NCBI GenBank assembly: GCA_027077795.1
Contig: JALWTT010000015.1
Span: 1 to 64,000, forward strand
DNA from: Thermotogaceae bacterium
Lineage (GTDB): Bacteria; Thermotogota; Thermotogae; Thermotogales; Thermotogaceae
DNA length: 64,000 nt
Direction: 5' to 3'
The notes under the pieces were generated by a model. That model saw nothing but the letters and a program-made list of their open reading frames with translations. It was not told the DNA's origin and did no database searches. Numbering within the stretch: position 1 is the first letter of the stretch; each line of letters starts with the position of its first letter. Of this stretch, positions 26,092-34,447 are shown piece after piece. The position numbers were made by a program, and so were the translations under genes.

Positions 26092-27245
26092 AAAAGGCGT
26101 TTGTCATAATAGCCTTAGCCGTAAGCATTTTGGTGTTGGCCTATGCACCACCGGTGTTGAAAACGTGGCTGACTTCTACTTTTGGTGAGCTCAGATTGGG
26201 GTTTGGACCTCACTTTCACATGGGAGTGGATTTCTCCACTTGGGAAGGAAACCCTAAAATAGGTGTAAAGATACTCGCAGTTGAGGATGGATACCTAGAT
26301 AGGATAGAGATAGATCCAGATGATCTATATGGATGCAAGGTCATTCTATACCACAAAAATGGATACAAGACTTTGTATGCGCATCTGGCGGGCTTTTCCA
26401 GGGATCTTAGGACTTCGCTCGGTGCAAGTATATCTGTGATCCTTCAGGATTTCGCGAACAAGTATGGAGTTTCAAAAGATGTTTGGAAAAGCCAGCTCGA
26501 GCAGATGAGGGAAAAAGCAAAACAAATTTATGGTGAAGCCTTTGAAGCTTTCACGAACGAGGATTCTCTATACCCCCTTTGTTTCAAAGAGGGGTGGGCA
26601 GAGAAGCCGAGAAAGATAGTCATAAAATTTCCAAAAAATGAGGTGAAGGTTAGGCAAGGGCAAGTTATAGGATACTCCGGAGCATCTGGAAATGTTCAAG
26701 GTCCTCATTGCCATTTCGAAGTTCGAAGCGCGGATGAGAGGTTTTCCTATGACCCTTTGTCTATATACCCCGATATCCTGAAGTGGATAGACCAACCGTT
26801 GAAGAATAGCATAGTTTTCAAAAAGATAGCGATCGATGGTAAAGTTTATGAGTATTCACCTGACAAGGTTTACGAGTTTTCAGGGGATTATCCAAAGATA
26901 GCGATCTTGGCGTATTCCGACTATGCTGTTAGGGGTTATTCTTATAGGCTTGGCTTGAAAGGAATTTCGATGAAGCTCGACGGAAGTTCGACACCGATTT
27001 ATGAGATATTTTTTGATAGGATTTCAAGAAGTGAGATGAACAAGGCTTTTCTCATTTACAATGAAAAACTCTCAAGTTTGAAGGGAAAATATGAAGCCTG
27101 GTATGACCTGTATCCCAAAGGTACAGTAGATGTGCTTAAGAGTAGCAAAATGACAAGGTTTCCTGACAATTCCGAGATTACCATAACAATTCTGGATTAT
27201 TTTGGACATAAGAGGGATTTCAAAGTCAAGCTCAAAAGGAAGTGA
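26088..27245 (+). CDS. M23-family peptidoglycan endopeptidase
   Basis: The 385-residue protein has a signal peptide (MKKAFVIIALAVSILVLAYA) and an M23 metalloprotease domain: zinc ligands in HFHMGVDFST (HxxxD) and GPHCHFEVR (HxH). Two long insertions separate the motifs (residues about 115-190 carry a helical block). It acts outside the membrane on peptide cross-links. The C-terminal 150 residues are beta-rich and unassigned. It overlaps hflX by four bases (ATGA). Confidence 0.85.
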   Translation: MKKAFVIIALAVSILVLAYAPPVLKTWLTSTFGELRLGFGPHFHMGVDFSTWEGNPKIGVKILAVEDGYLDRIEIDPDDLYGCKVILYHKNGYKTLYAHLAGFSRDLRTSLGASISVILQDFANKYGVSKDVWKSQLEQMREKAKQIYGEAFEAFTNEDSLYPLCFKEGWAEKPRKIVIKFPKNEVKVRQGQVIGYSGASGNVQGPHCHFEVRSADERFSYDPLSIYPDILKWIDQPLKNSIVFKKIAIDGKVYEYSPDKVYEFSGDYPKIAILAYSDYAVRGYSYRLGLKGISMKLDGSSTPIYEIFFDRISRSEMNKAFLIYNEKLSSLKGKYEAWYDLYPKGTVDVLKSSKMTRFPDNSEITITILDYFGHKRDFKVKLKRK

Positions 27246-27251
27246 AAGTGC

Positions 27252-27572
27252 ATGTTTTGGAAAAAAGAGAAGAAAGATGTGTTTAAAAATCCCTTTTATA
27301 ATGAAAAGGACGCTCTCGTAGTTTATATAAGGTGTAACAAGTGTGGTTCAGTCATGGAGAAAAGGATATTGAAGAGCAGAGATTTCGTGGTATCCTACGA
27401 TGGCAATGCAGCACTTGTCATAGATAAGCTGTATGTGTGTGACAAGTGTTATAACCAGATAAAGATAGATGCTGGATTCAAAAGGAACTATAAACCCGTT
27501 TATTTTGAGATAGACGGAGGAAGTTTTATCAGCAAAGAGGAGTACGAGAAAAGAAAGGAGGATGAGAAATGA
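27252..27572 (+). CDS. Small zinc-ribbon-like protein, unknown function
   Basis: The 106-residue protein has two CxxC pairs (RCNKCGSVM near residue 30 and [10 protein letters not shown] near 66), suggesting one zinc site that joins two strands. Its start follows six bases after the M23 gene, and its end overlaps metK (ATGA). I do not recognise the family. Conservation in this gene order would suggest a housekeeping role. Confidence 0.7.
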   Translation: MFWKKEKKDVFKNPFYNEKDALVVYIRCNKCGSVMEKRILKSRDFVVSYDGNAALVIDKLYVCDKCYNQIKIDAGFKRNYKPVYFEIDGGSFISKEEYEKRKEDEK

Positions 27573-28759
27573 AGAAAGTCTTTACAAGTGAGAGCGTTAC
27601 GGAAGGGCATCCAGACAAAGTCGCTGATCAGATCTCTGATGCCATTCTTGACGCGATGATAGAACAAGATTATCGTGCAAGAGTCGCTGTTGAGACATTG
27701 GTCACAACGGGAATGGCTGTTGTCACGGGAGAAGTCACCACCAGGGCATATGTTGATATACCGGAGGTTGTCAGGAAAACCATATTGGAGATAGGATACA
27801 CCAGAGCAAAGTATGGATTTGACGGTGAAACGTGTGCTGTCTTAACTTCTATTCACAGCCAGTCTCCTGATATAGCAATGGGAGTTAATAAGGCCTTGGA
27901 GGCTAAGCAAAGCAAAGAGGAATTTCAAGATGAACTTTTGGCACTTGGTGCAGGGGATCAGGGAATGATGTTTGGATACGCCACCAATGAGACACCTGAG
28001 TACATGCCTCTTCCTATAACTCTTGCCCATAAGCTTTCTATGAGACTTGCCTACGTTAGAAAGGAAAAAATTGTGCCGTTTTTCAGACCTGATGGAAAGA
28101 CACAAGTTACAGTTGAGTATGAAGGGGATAAGCCGGTTAGAGTGGATACCGTCGTGGTTTCCACTCAACATGATCCCAGTGTTACGAGGGAAGAGCTTGA
28201 AGAAGCTGTTAGGAAGCATGTTATAGACCCGATTATACCGGAGGATCTCAGAGATGATAATATGAGGGTTCTTGTCAATCCAACCGGGAGATTCGTTCTG
28301 GGGGGTCCAATGGCTGATACGGGTTTAACAGGTAGGAAGATAATCGTTGACACCTACGGTGGATGGGTTCCTCATGGCGGGGGTGCTTTCAGCGGCAAGG
28401 ATCCCACAAAAGTTGATCGATCAGCCCACTATATGGCTAGATATGTAGCCAAGAATGTTGTTGCGGCTGGGCTTGCCGACAAATTCATGATACAGCTGGC
28501 CTATGCCATTGGTGTAGCTCATCCAGTTTCCATAATGATAGAAACCTTTGGTACATCTAAGGTGGATGAAGCAAAGCTTTCAAACGCGATAAGGGAGTTG
28601 TTCGATTTCAGGCCTGGTGCTATAATTAAAAAGCTAGATCTGCTGAGACCAATTTACAAGAAAACAGCTGCCTACGGGCATTTTGGAAGAAACGATCCTG
28701 AATTCACGTGGGAGAAGCTCGATATGGTTGATGAGCTCAGGGGTTATTTTAAAATTTGA
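27569..28759 (+). CDS. metK: S-adenosylmethionine synthetase
   Basis: The 396-residue enzyme carries every hallmark: [16 protein letters not shown] at the start, the methionine/ATP loop [12 protein letters not shown], and the P-loop-like [16 protein letters not shown]. It joins ATP and methionine to make SAM for methyltransferases such as RsmH. ATG 27569 overlaps the preceding gene's stop. It is followed after 13 bases by rpsT. Confidence 0.97.
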   Translation: MKKVFTSESVTEGHPDKVADQISDAILDAMIEQDYRARVAVETLVTTGMAVVTGEVTTRAYVDIPEVVRKTILEIGYTRAKYGFDGETCAVLTSIHSQSPDIAMGVNKALEAKQSKEEFQDELLALGAGDQGMMFGYATNETPEYMPLPITLAHKLSMRLAYVRKEKIVPFFRPDGKTQVTVEYEGDKPVRVDTVVVSTQHDPSVTREELEEAVRKHVIDPIIPEDLRDDNMRVLVNPTGRFVLGGPMADTGLTGRKIIVDTYGGWVPHGGGAFSGKDPTKVDRSAHYMARYVAKNVVAAGLADKFMIQLAYAIGVAHPVSIMIETFGTSKVDEAKLSNAIRELFDFRPGAIIKKLDLLRPIYKKTAAYGHFGRNDPEFTWEKLDMVDELRGYFKI

Positions 28760-28772
28760 AGGAGGGATAGGA

Positions 28773-29054
28773 GTGCCTAATAAGAAATCTGCAGCTAAGA
28801 GGGTCAAACAATCCGAGAAGAGAAGGTTGAGGAATAAATCGAGAAAGACGATGTTTAAGAATGTCGTGAAAAAGATCCTAAGAGCCATGGAAGAAAACAG
28901 GGAAAAAGATGAAATTCTAGAGCTTTACAGGAAAGCTCAAGCATTAATAGATAAAGCTGAGCAAAAAGGGGTCATTCACAGAAACACCGCAGCTAGGAAG
29001 AAGTCAAGGTTGGCTGCTAGGGTTAACTCTTACTTGAAGAGCTCTGTGAGTTGA
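28773..29054 (+). CDS. rpsT: 30S ribosomal protein bS20
   Basis: GTG 28773 follows GGAGGGAT; the frame upstream lies inside metK and is not used. The 93-residue, lysine/arginine-rich protein begins [15 protein letters not shown] and contains [16 protein letters not shown], typical of S20. It binds 16S rRNA helices 9 and 44. A hairpin with T-rich flank lies 60 bases downstream. Confidence 0.93.
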   Translation: MPNKKSAAKRVKQSEKRRLRNKSRKTMFKNVVKKILRAMEENREKDEILELYRKAQALIDKAEQKGVIHRNTAARKKSRLAARVNSYLKSSVS

Positions 29055-29593
29055 TGTTGACGCTACTCTACTTGCCAAGTGGAGTGTTTTTAAAACCGAA
29101 AGAAATTTTCTTTGACCCACACATGCGTGTGGGTCATCTTTTATTGGAATATGGAATGGAAGATCTCATGAAATACAAAAAATTCCTATGTAAGTGCTAT
29201 ATGAGTGACAAAGTCTACATGGAAAGAGAAATAGTTGTCACATCTGTTGATCCAAAGCGTGGGATAGCTCTTTTTGCATACGAGGATTTCCTGCCAGACA
29301 TCGATGAATATTTCAGGCCAAAGGATGTTCACAAGTTATCTGAGATATTTGAGATAGCCGATGTTCTCGATCAAATCAACAATTTGATAGAGAAATCTGA
29401 GATGGGAATAAAGGTGGAATTTTCAAGATGGATAGAAAGATCTGTACCCCCTCGCTATAGAAATGCTCTTTCAAGATTTGCTTTCTCGTATCACAAGCTT
29501 TACAGGGAGAAATTCACCGATCTCGATGACATGAAGAGAAAACTTCCGTTCATAGCTTTTAGGCTTTACGAGATGATTCAGCCTGATTTTTAA
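29054..29593 (+). CDS. Conserved protein of unknown function
   Basis: About 179 residues from ATG 29054, which overlaps the rpsT stop. No domain is recognised; the sequence is mixed alpha/beta with a helical C-terminal half (DVLDQINNLIEKSEMG, RFAFSYHKLYREKF). The start is unsure: no good ribosome-binding site precedes 29054, and a terminator-like hairpin covers 29114-29135. A downstream ATG at 29156 would give 145 residues starting MEDLMKYKKFLCK and would leave the hairpin outside the gene. Confidence 0.6.
   Translation: MLTLLYLPSGVFLKPKEIFFDPHMRVGHLLLEYGMEDLMKYKKFLCKCYMSDKVYMEREIVVTSVDPKRGIALFAYEDFLPDIDEYFRPKDVHKLSEIFEIADVLDQINNLIEKSEMGIKVEFSRWIERSVPPRYRNALSRFAFSYHKLYREKFTDLDDMKRKLPFIAFRLYEMIQPDF
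29114..29141 (+). terminator. Strong hairpin with T-rich flank, probable rpsT terminator
   Basis: Arms GACCCACAC and GTGTGGGTC pair perfectly around ATGC, followed by ATCTTTTA. It lies within the 5' part of the next reading frame if that starts at 29054. Confidence 0.55.
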
Positions 29594-29643
29594 TTTTTGT
29601 TCGAATCTCAAGTAATGTTAGAATAGCGATAGGAGGAGATCAC

Positions 29644-30768
29644 TTGATAGGTGTTGCTGTGATCGTTATTTCTCTGATAGTTGTTGCTCTGCTGAGACCT
29701 TACATTCATTGGAACAGAGCACGTGCTGTTCTGAAGAAAATTGTGAGCGATATGGAGCCTTCTGAAGCCTCTGTAACTTTGTTGTACTTGAGGATGAAGA
29801 TATATGAGTCCTTCTACAACTCTATGATTCAAAGGGAAGGTGTAGAGGGGTTCCTGAGAGGCGTCGGGGAGAGTATAAAAGAGGCGCTCAATGCTGAAGC
29901 CTGGAGTGTTATACTCACCCCCAAAAGTGGGAACTGGCATTTCGTAGCTTGGGACGATTTTTACGATAAACATGATCTTGATGAAGTCATCCCACACATA
30001 CAAAAATCTGGAGGAGCAAGGTTGGTCTTCGAGGAAAAAAGAGTCCTGGATATTCCAGATACCTACAAGAAAAAGTTCTGGCAGGAGATAAAAGAACTCG
30101 TTGAGAAGAAAGAAAGCGGTGTCCTGGAAACTCGCTCTTGGATAGGCATACCAGTGAAGTCTGAGAACGAGGTTGTTGCCGTCATCTCAGTTGATTGGTT
30201 CAAGCCAAAAGCTTACAGGTCATGGATGGTCGAAGTGCTTAGGAAATCGTCCGAGGACATATCCAAGGTTTTTCAGGAAATCAGTAACGTCACAGAAGTG
30301 CTACTCTTTGAAGACTATGATCCATCTGCAAGGCTTCCTGGAGAAAAAGCTTTGAAGAGGGATTTGGAAAGACTCAAGAGTAGCAACATGGGTTTCTCTA
30401 TAATAGTTGTTGAACTTCTGAACCTGGATAAAATATGGAAGATTTACGGACAAGTTGTGAAGAGCAAGGCAATAAAAATGGCTGTTGGAAGACTTAGAGA
30501 TTCCTTTGAGCATAAACCTCGGATGTACTCGAAATCCGTCGGGAAAATTGTCGTGGTACTTGAAACTCTTTCTCACCAACTTTTGATTTCTTATCAGAGG
30601 AAAATACTGAGCGAATTTCTCAGGGTATTTCACATAGAGGTTGGTGATAAACTGCACTTTGTAAAGCTGTTCGTCAGGGTGGGATACGCGGTTTATCCTG
30701 AGGATACTGAGGACATCAATGAGCTTTTCAATATAGCTGAAACGCGAATGAGTTCACAAAAGGGTTAA
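29644..30768 (+). CDS. Membrane-anchored GAF protein with degenerate GGDEF-like domain
   Basis: A TTG start with AGGAGGAGATCAC upstream gives 374 residues: an N-terminal membrane helix (residues 2-18, IGVAVIVISLIVVALL), a GAF-type sensor (about 60-200; WIGIPVKSENEVVAVISVDW) and a C-terminal fold resembling a diguanylate cyclase (FSIIVVELLNLDKIWKIYG, VGYAVYPEDTEDINELFNIAE). At the active-site position the motif is KSVGKIVVVLE rather than GGDEF, so cyclase activity is unlikely. It may bind a signal or partner. Its end overlaps priA by 15 bases, tail to tail. Confidence 0.65.
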   Translation: MIGVAVIVISLIVVALLRPYIHWNRARAVLKKIVSDMEPSEASVTLLYLRMKIYESFYNSMIQREGVEGFLRGVGESIKEALNAEAWSVILTPKSGNWHFVAWDDFYDKHDLDEVIPHIQKSGGARLVFEEKRVLDIPDTYKKKFWQEIKELVEKKESGVLETRSWIGIPVKSENEVVAVISVDWFKPKAYRSWMVEVLRKSSEDISKVFQEISNVTEVLLFEDYDPSARLPGEKALKRDLERLKSSNMGFSIIVVELLNLDKIWKIYGQVVKSKAIKMAVGRLRDSFEHKPRMYSKSVGKIVVVLETLSHQLLISYQRKILSEFLRVFHIEVGDKLHFVKLFVRVGYAVYPEDTEDINELFNIAETRMSSQKG

Positions 30769-32925
30769 AGGATTTACCAGAACTTTCCAGTTTCTTCTGT
30801 CTTTCACAGAGATCTCCTTCAGAATTTCATGAAGAGTCTCCTTAGGATTCTGAGTTTTCACGAGAAAATGATAGGTGTATTTTCCTTTGATTCTCGGGAT
30901 GGGATATGCTGAAGGACCAAGAATTTCTCCTACCTTTATTCTTGAGGAAACAGATTCGATCATGCTCTCCGCTAGACTAGCATTGCTGGAACTGTATAGA
31001 ACATGAATTATGTTGGAAAAGGGAGGGTAATTCAGATCTTTTCGTCTCCTAAGTTCATCCTCGTAGAATCCTATCACATCCCCGTTTTTAACGAATTCAA
31101 TCAACCTCTCATCCATTCCCCAATGTTGTACAAATGCGCTCCCACCACCCTTTCGTCCACTCCTTCCCACAGCTTGGTGTATCATTTGAAAAGTTCTCAC
31201 ACGAGCCGTAAAATCCGGCATCGCCATCAATCCATCGGAGTCGACGACTACCATCAATTTCACCCTTGGAATATCGATCCCCTTGATGATCATTTTAGTT
31301 CCGACGAGTATATCAATCTTCTTTTTCTCCAACAAATCGAGAAGTTCTATCAGTCTATCAGGGGTAACTATCATCTCTCTGTCGGCTCTTTCTATCCTGG
31401 CCTCTGGGAAGACTTTTCTTAAAAAGCTTTCCACTTTTTCGCTACCTACTCCAAAGACTTTTAGAGGAGCACCGCACTTTGGGCATTTGTCAAAAGCCGC
31501 TATCTCCTTTCCACAGATGTGGCATTTGAAGGTTTTTGAATGCAAATGGAAAGTCATCGGAACGTCACAGTTATCACATTTGACAACATAGCCACACCTT
31601 GTGCATTTTACCCTTCCATACCCTTTTCTCCTGACGAAGATCATGATACCGTGTCCAGAGTCTAAGTGTCTCTGTATCTCGTTTAAGACCTGCTTTGAAA
31701 GTAAGCCGAATCTTCCCTCCTTCCTGAGATCCACGACATTCACGGAAGGTCTCTTGTGAGATCTTCCTATCTTCATCAAGTTGTATTCTCCTTCTTTTGC
31801 CATGTAGTAATCTTCCAACCTGGGAGTTGCAGAGCTCAATATTAGGGGGATGGAGTAGATCCTTGCAATCATCTTTAGAACCTCTATTCCGTCATAAACA
31901 ATTCCTTCTCTTTGGTAGTAGCTTTCGTCGTGCTCTTCATCAGCTACCAGAACCTCCCACTTTGAGGGGACGAATAAGGCACTCCTAGTTCCTATGAGGA
32001 TGTCGACCTTTCCAGAGAAACTATCTATCCATTCCCTAATTCTTCGAGATTTCGAAAGATAGCTGTGATATACACCTATCCTGGATTTTGGAAACCTTTT
32101 TGAGATCCTTCGATAAAGCTGAGGTATCAGCGAGACTTCTGGAACAAGTACTAAGGCCTTTTTATCTTTAATACATTCCAAGAAGACTTCTGTCTTCCCA
32201 CTTCCGGTTTCTCCGAAGAGAAGGTTCACACCCACTTTGAGAGATCTCACCGCTTTTTTCTGATCTTCCCTCAGATTAACTTTAAAGGCATCAAACTTGT
32301 TGGAGAGAATTCCTTCATCCAGGAGTCTCTTAACATGCTTCCTTCTGAAGTTTTTCAGCAATTCAGAAATGGTCACACTGCCTTCCTTCATGACAAACTC
32401 CACGATTTCCATGCTCTCGTTGTCAAGTTCTCTTCTGAGGATTTCTGAGATCTCTGTCCCGATTGATACGCTTTCTTCCCTTTTAAAAAGGATATTTGGC
32501 TGTCTCATTGACGACCTCACTTCGGCTAGACCATCCCTGACGAGTTTTAGCAGATGTTTTTCTCCTTTCTTTTGAAGGAAGTCCTCAAGTGGCATTTTGG
32601 TTACGGAAGACAAGGGAGTGGTGGGAAATAGAAAAAGTTCCTCATATTCACTCAGAATCTTTGGAAAGTGTAGCGAAATATATTCGGGGATCGAATATCC
32701 ATATGTATTTGAAAGCTCTTGAGATAATTTCAACCTTGATCTATCTAAGTTGAATTGTAGCTTCCCAAGGATAAGCCCGCTTGGGTTGGAACAGCCTTCC
32801 TCGAAAATCACCCCTTCTTCTATTTCCCTCCTGTAGAAGATTACCCTTGAACCCAGTTCAAGGTTAAACGGACTCTCAAGACAAAGGAGGTTTTTCCCTA
32901 GAAAGGGTGCCACTTCGTATCTCAT
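30754..32925 (-). CDS. priA: Primosomal helicase PriA
   Basis: The 723-residue protein shows Walker A FGETGSGKTEVFLE, the DEAH-like VADEEHDESYY, GTRSALFVP, motif VI QAVGRSGRKGGGS, and eight zinc cysteines (CTRCGYVVKCDNC, CHICG, CPKCG, from about residue 440). It restarts stalled replication forks. The N-terminal DNA-binding part is present but shorter than in E. coli. A perfect hairpin lies just upstream of its weak ribosome-binding site. Confidence 0.95.
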   Translation of the reverse strand: MRYEVAPFLGKNLLCLESPFNLELGSRVIFYRREIEEGVIFEEGCSNPSGLILGKLQFNLDRSRLKLSQELSNTYGYSIPEYISLHFPKILSEYEELFLFPTTPLSSVTKMPLEDFLQKKGEKHLLKLVRDGLAEVRSSMRQPNILFKREESVSIGTEISEILRRELDNESMEIVEFVMKEGSVTISELLKNFRRKHVKRLLDEGILSNKFDAFKVNLREDQKKAVRSLKVGVNLLFGETGSGKTEVFLECIKDKKALVLVPEVSLIPQLYRRISKRFPKSRIGVYHSYLSKSRRIREWIDSFSGKVDILIGTRSALFVPSKWEVLVADEEHDESYYQREGIVYDGIEVLKMIARIYSIPLILSSATPRLEDYYMAKEGEYNLMKIGRSHKRPSVNVVDLRKEGRFGLLSKQVLNEIQRHLDSGHGIMIFVRRKGYGRVKCTRCGYVVKCDNCDVPMTFHLHSKTFKCHICGKEIAAFDKCPKCGAPLKVFGVGSEKVESFLRKVFPEARIERADREMIVTPDRLIELLDLLEKKKIDILVGTKMIIKGIDIPRVKLMVVVDSDGLMAMPDFTARVRTFQMIHQAVGRSGRKGGGSAFVQHWGMDERLIEFVKNGDVIGFYEDELRRRKDLNYPPFSNIIHVLYSSSNASLAESMIESVSSRIKVGEILGPSAYPIPRIKGKYTYHFLVKTQNPKETLHEILKEISVKDRRNWKVLVNPLTLL

Positions 32926-32934
32926 CCAACATCC

Positions 32935-32958
32935 TGGAAAAGTTTAAAAACTTTTCCA
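32935..32958. promoter_or_regulatory. Perfect palindrome upstream of priA
   Basis: GGAAAAGTTT and AAACTTTTCC pair with a two-base centre, ending nine bases before the priA ATG. It could fold in the mRNA next to the ribosome-binding site or bind a protein dimer. Confidence 0.4.
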
Positions 32959-33050
32959 AAGATCACAGTTCTTTTTGACTTTAAAGGCATCTAGGCTTTC
33001 CCCCGCGGATCTTAAGAGTTAGAGTCTCTCTCATTTCATGGCACTTGTGA

Positions 33051-33185
33051 TTACCTCTTGCCTATATTCTTGCCTTTTATCACCGATGCGCTTTTCATTC
33101 TCACAATTGCGGTGAACAATTTCTCGTCAAAAGCCGTAATTTCTCTATATTGCATACTGTGCTTCACGGTGCCACCTGAGTTCAT
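33051..33185 (-). pseudogene. Possible fragment of a serine recombinase
   Basis: A 44-codon frame on the minus strand contains YREITAFDEKLFTAIV, resembling the C-terminal region of resolvase/invertase-type recombinases (ITEFDEELF-like). No start site or catalytic domain is present. The remaining bases between 32926 and 33201 show no gene. Confidence 0.25.
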
Positions 33186-33201
33186 AGTCAAGATGTTTTC
33201 C

Positions 33202-33669
33202 TCACACTCCAAATTCTCCTTTCACCCTCTCGAATGCCAGTGCATCACTGACGCTGAAGTTCAGCGCCATGGATCGTATCTCGTTGTTTGATAGCCCATT
33301 ATCTTTGAAGTCTTTTATCAAATCTCGCATTCTTTCATCGGCTTTTAGATGGTACCTCCTTTTGACATGCTGAATTCTCCTGGAGAGAATCCTTAGAAGG
33401 TCTACTCTTGAACTTGACCTCAAGCTTTGTAGAAATTCATCTGGATCGTACATCTCCACTTCTATCTGAATCAGAGCTTTGGCGTACATGAATGTCTTCA
33501 GGTCAAATATAGCCTCAAGCCCAAATGGTTCTTCTTTGTACACAACTGTCATGAGCCTTTCCAACCTGTCAAATATTCCAAGGTATCCCCTCCTCAGAAC
33601 ATAGACGCTATCTGGAACTTGATCGGGAGCGAGCACAATGCTCCCTGAGGGGAGCTCAAGAGATTTCAT
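33202..33669 (-). CDS. Cyclic-nucleotide-binding-domain-like protein without HTH (second)
   Basis: The 155-residue protein resembles the first part of a CRP/FNR cyclic-nucleotide-binding fold: LPSGSIVLAPDQVPDSVYVL, RRGYLGIF, EEPFGLEAIF. The phosphate-binding RxA-type cassette is not obvious, and no DNA-binding helix-turn-helix follows; the C-terminal helix is positively charged (LRILSRRIQHVKRRYHLKA). Its start overlaps the preceding CNBD gene by 14 bases. The two may act as a heterodimeric sensor. Ligand and output are unknown. Confidence 0.6.
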   Translation of the reverse strand: MKSLELPSGSIVLAPDQVPDSVYVLRRGYLGIFDRLERLMTVVYKEEPFGLEAIFDLKTFMYAKALIQIEVEMYDPDEFLQSLRSSSRVDLLRILSRRIQHVKRRYHLKADERMRDLIKDFKDNGLSNNEIRSMALNFSVSDALAFERVKGEFGV

Positions 33670-34447
33670 CCATACTCACCTCTTCTTCGGGAAATCTCAC
33701 TAAGAACCTGATCAGATATTCGAACCATTCGGGATCTTTGTTCATCCGTGATATCTTGGCACCTCTTCTCAAAGCTTCTCTCACCAGCTCATCATCGTTT
33801 GGGTACATGAGAAGAACTATTTTTATCGCGTACATGGCTCCGTATCTATCTTCCATTTCATCCATGTACGTTCTAATAACGTCTAAAATGTATTCCCTAG
33901 ACTCTTTCATACTGGGGAACTTTTTAACGAAAGCTAACCTGTGGAGAACGTACCGTATTATATCTTCTTCTTTTGAAACCATTTCAACGACGGCCTTTGC
34001 CTTCTTCGGAGTATCAGGAAGATCAGGGAGCTTTTGTATAGAAAGCATCTCCTCGAGAGCTGAGAGTATCTCCTCTTCCCCTTCAGTTTCATCAATCATT
34101 TCGGCTATTTTTGCTACATCGACACTTCTCTCGAAATCACCGATCACTTCTATCTCTACCTGCTTCATTAAAGAACCGCTGAGCAGTTCCACTAGGTATC
34201 TCAGGATACTTCTATACTCCTCATCATTACTTGTGATATCAGACTTATCGTATTTCACCACAATTCCATCAGTCTCAGCAACTACGTCCGATTCCAAGCT
34301 TTCTTCCAGAAGATATTCGATGGCGACCATAAAACTTCCGGGTTTGAACAATTCGCTTCCCAATCTGAAAGTACCTTCTTTTATCAAAAAGAAAGATCTT
34401 GGTACTTCTCCTCTCTTCAGCAGCGTTTGGCCAGAGATCACTTTCAT
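33656..34447 (-). CDS. Cyclic-nucleotide-binding-domain-like protein with helical C-terminus (first)
   Basis: About 263 residues from ATG 34447, which overlaps the PBP stop (ATGA); a GTG at 34441 is also well spaced from GGAGG. The first 110 residues read as a cupin-like CNBD (SGQTLLKRGEVPRSFFLIKEG, FKPGSFMVAIEYLL). The rest is helical, acidic in the middle (DETEGEEEILSALEEML) and TPR-like at the end (YAIKIVLLMYPNDDELVREA). There is no helix-turn-helix. Linkage to a class A PBP suggests a link to cell envelope status, but this is inference. Confidence 0.6.
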   Translation of the reverse strand: MKVISGQTLLKRGEVPRSFFLIKEGTFRLGSELFKPGSFMVAIEYLLEESLESDVVAETDGIVVKYDKSDITSNDEEYRSILRYLVELLSGSLMKQVEIEVIGDFERSVDVAKIAEMIDETEGEEEILSALEEMLSIQKLPDLPDTPKKAKAVVEMVSKEEDIIRYVLHRLAFVKKFPSMKESREYILDVIRTYMDEMEDRYGAMYAIKIVLLMYPNDDELVREALRRGAKISRMNKDPEWFEYLIRFLVRFPEEEVSMDEIS

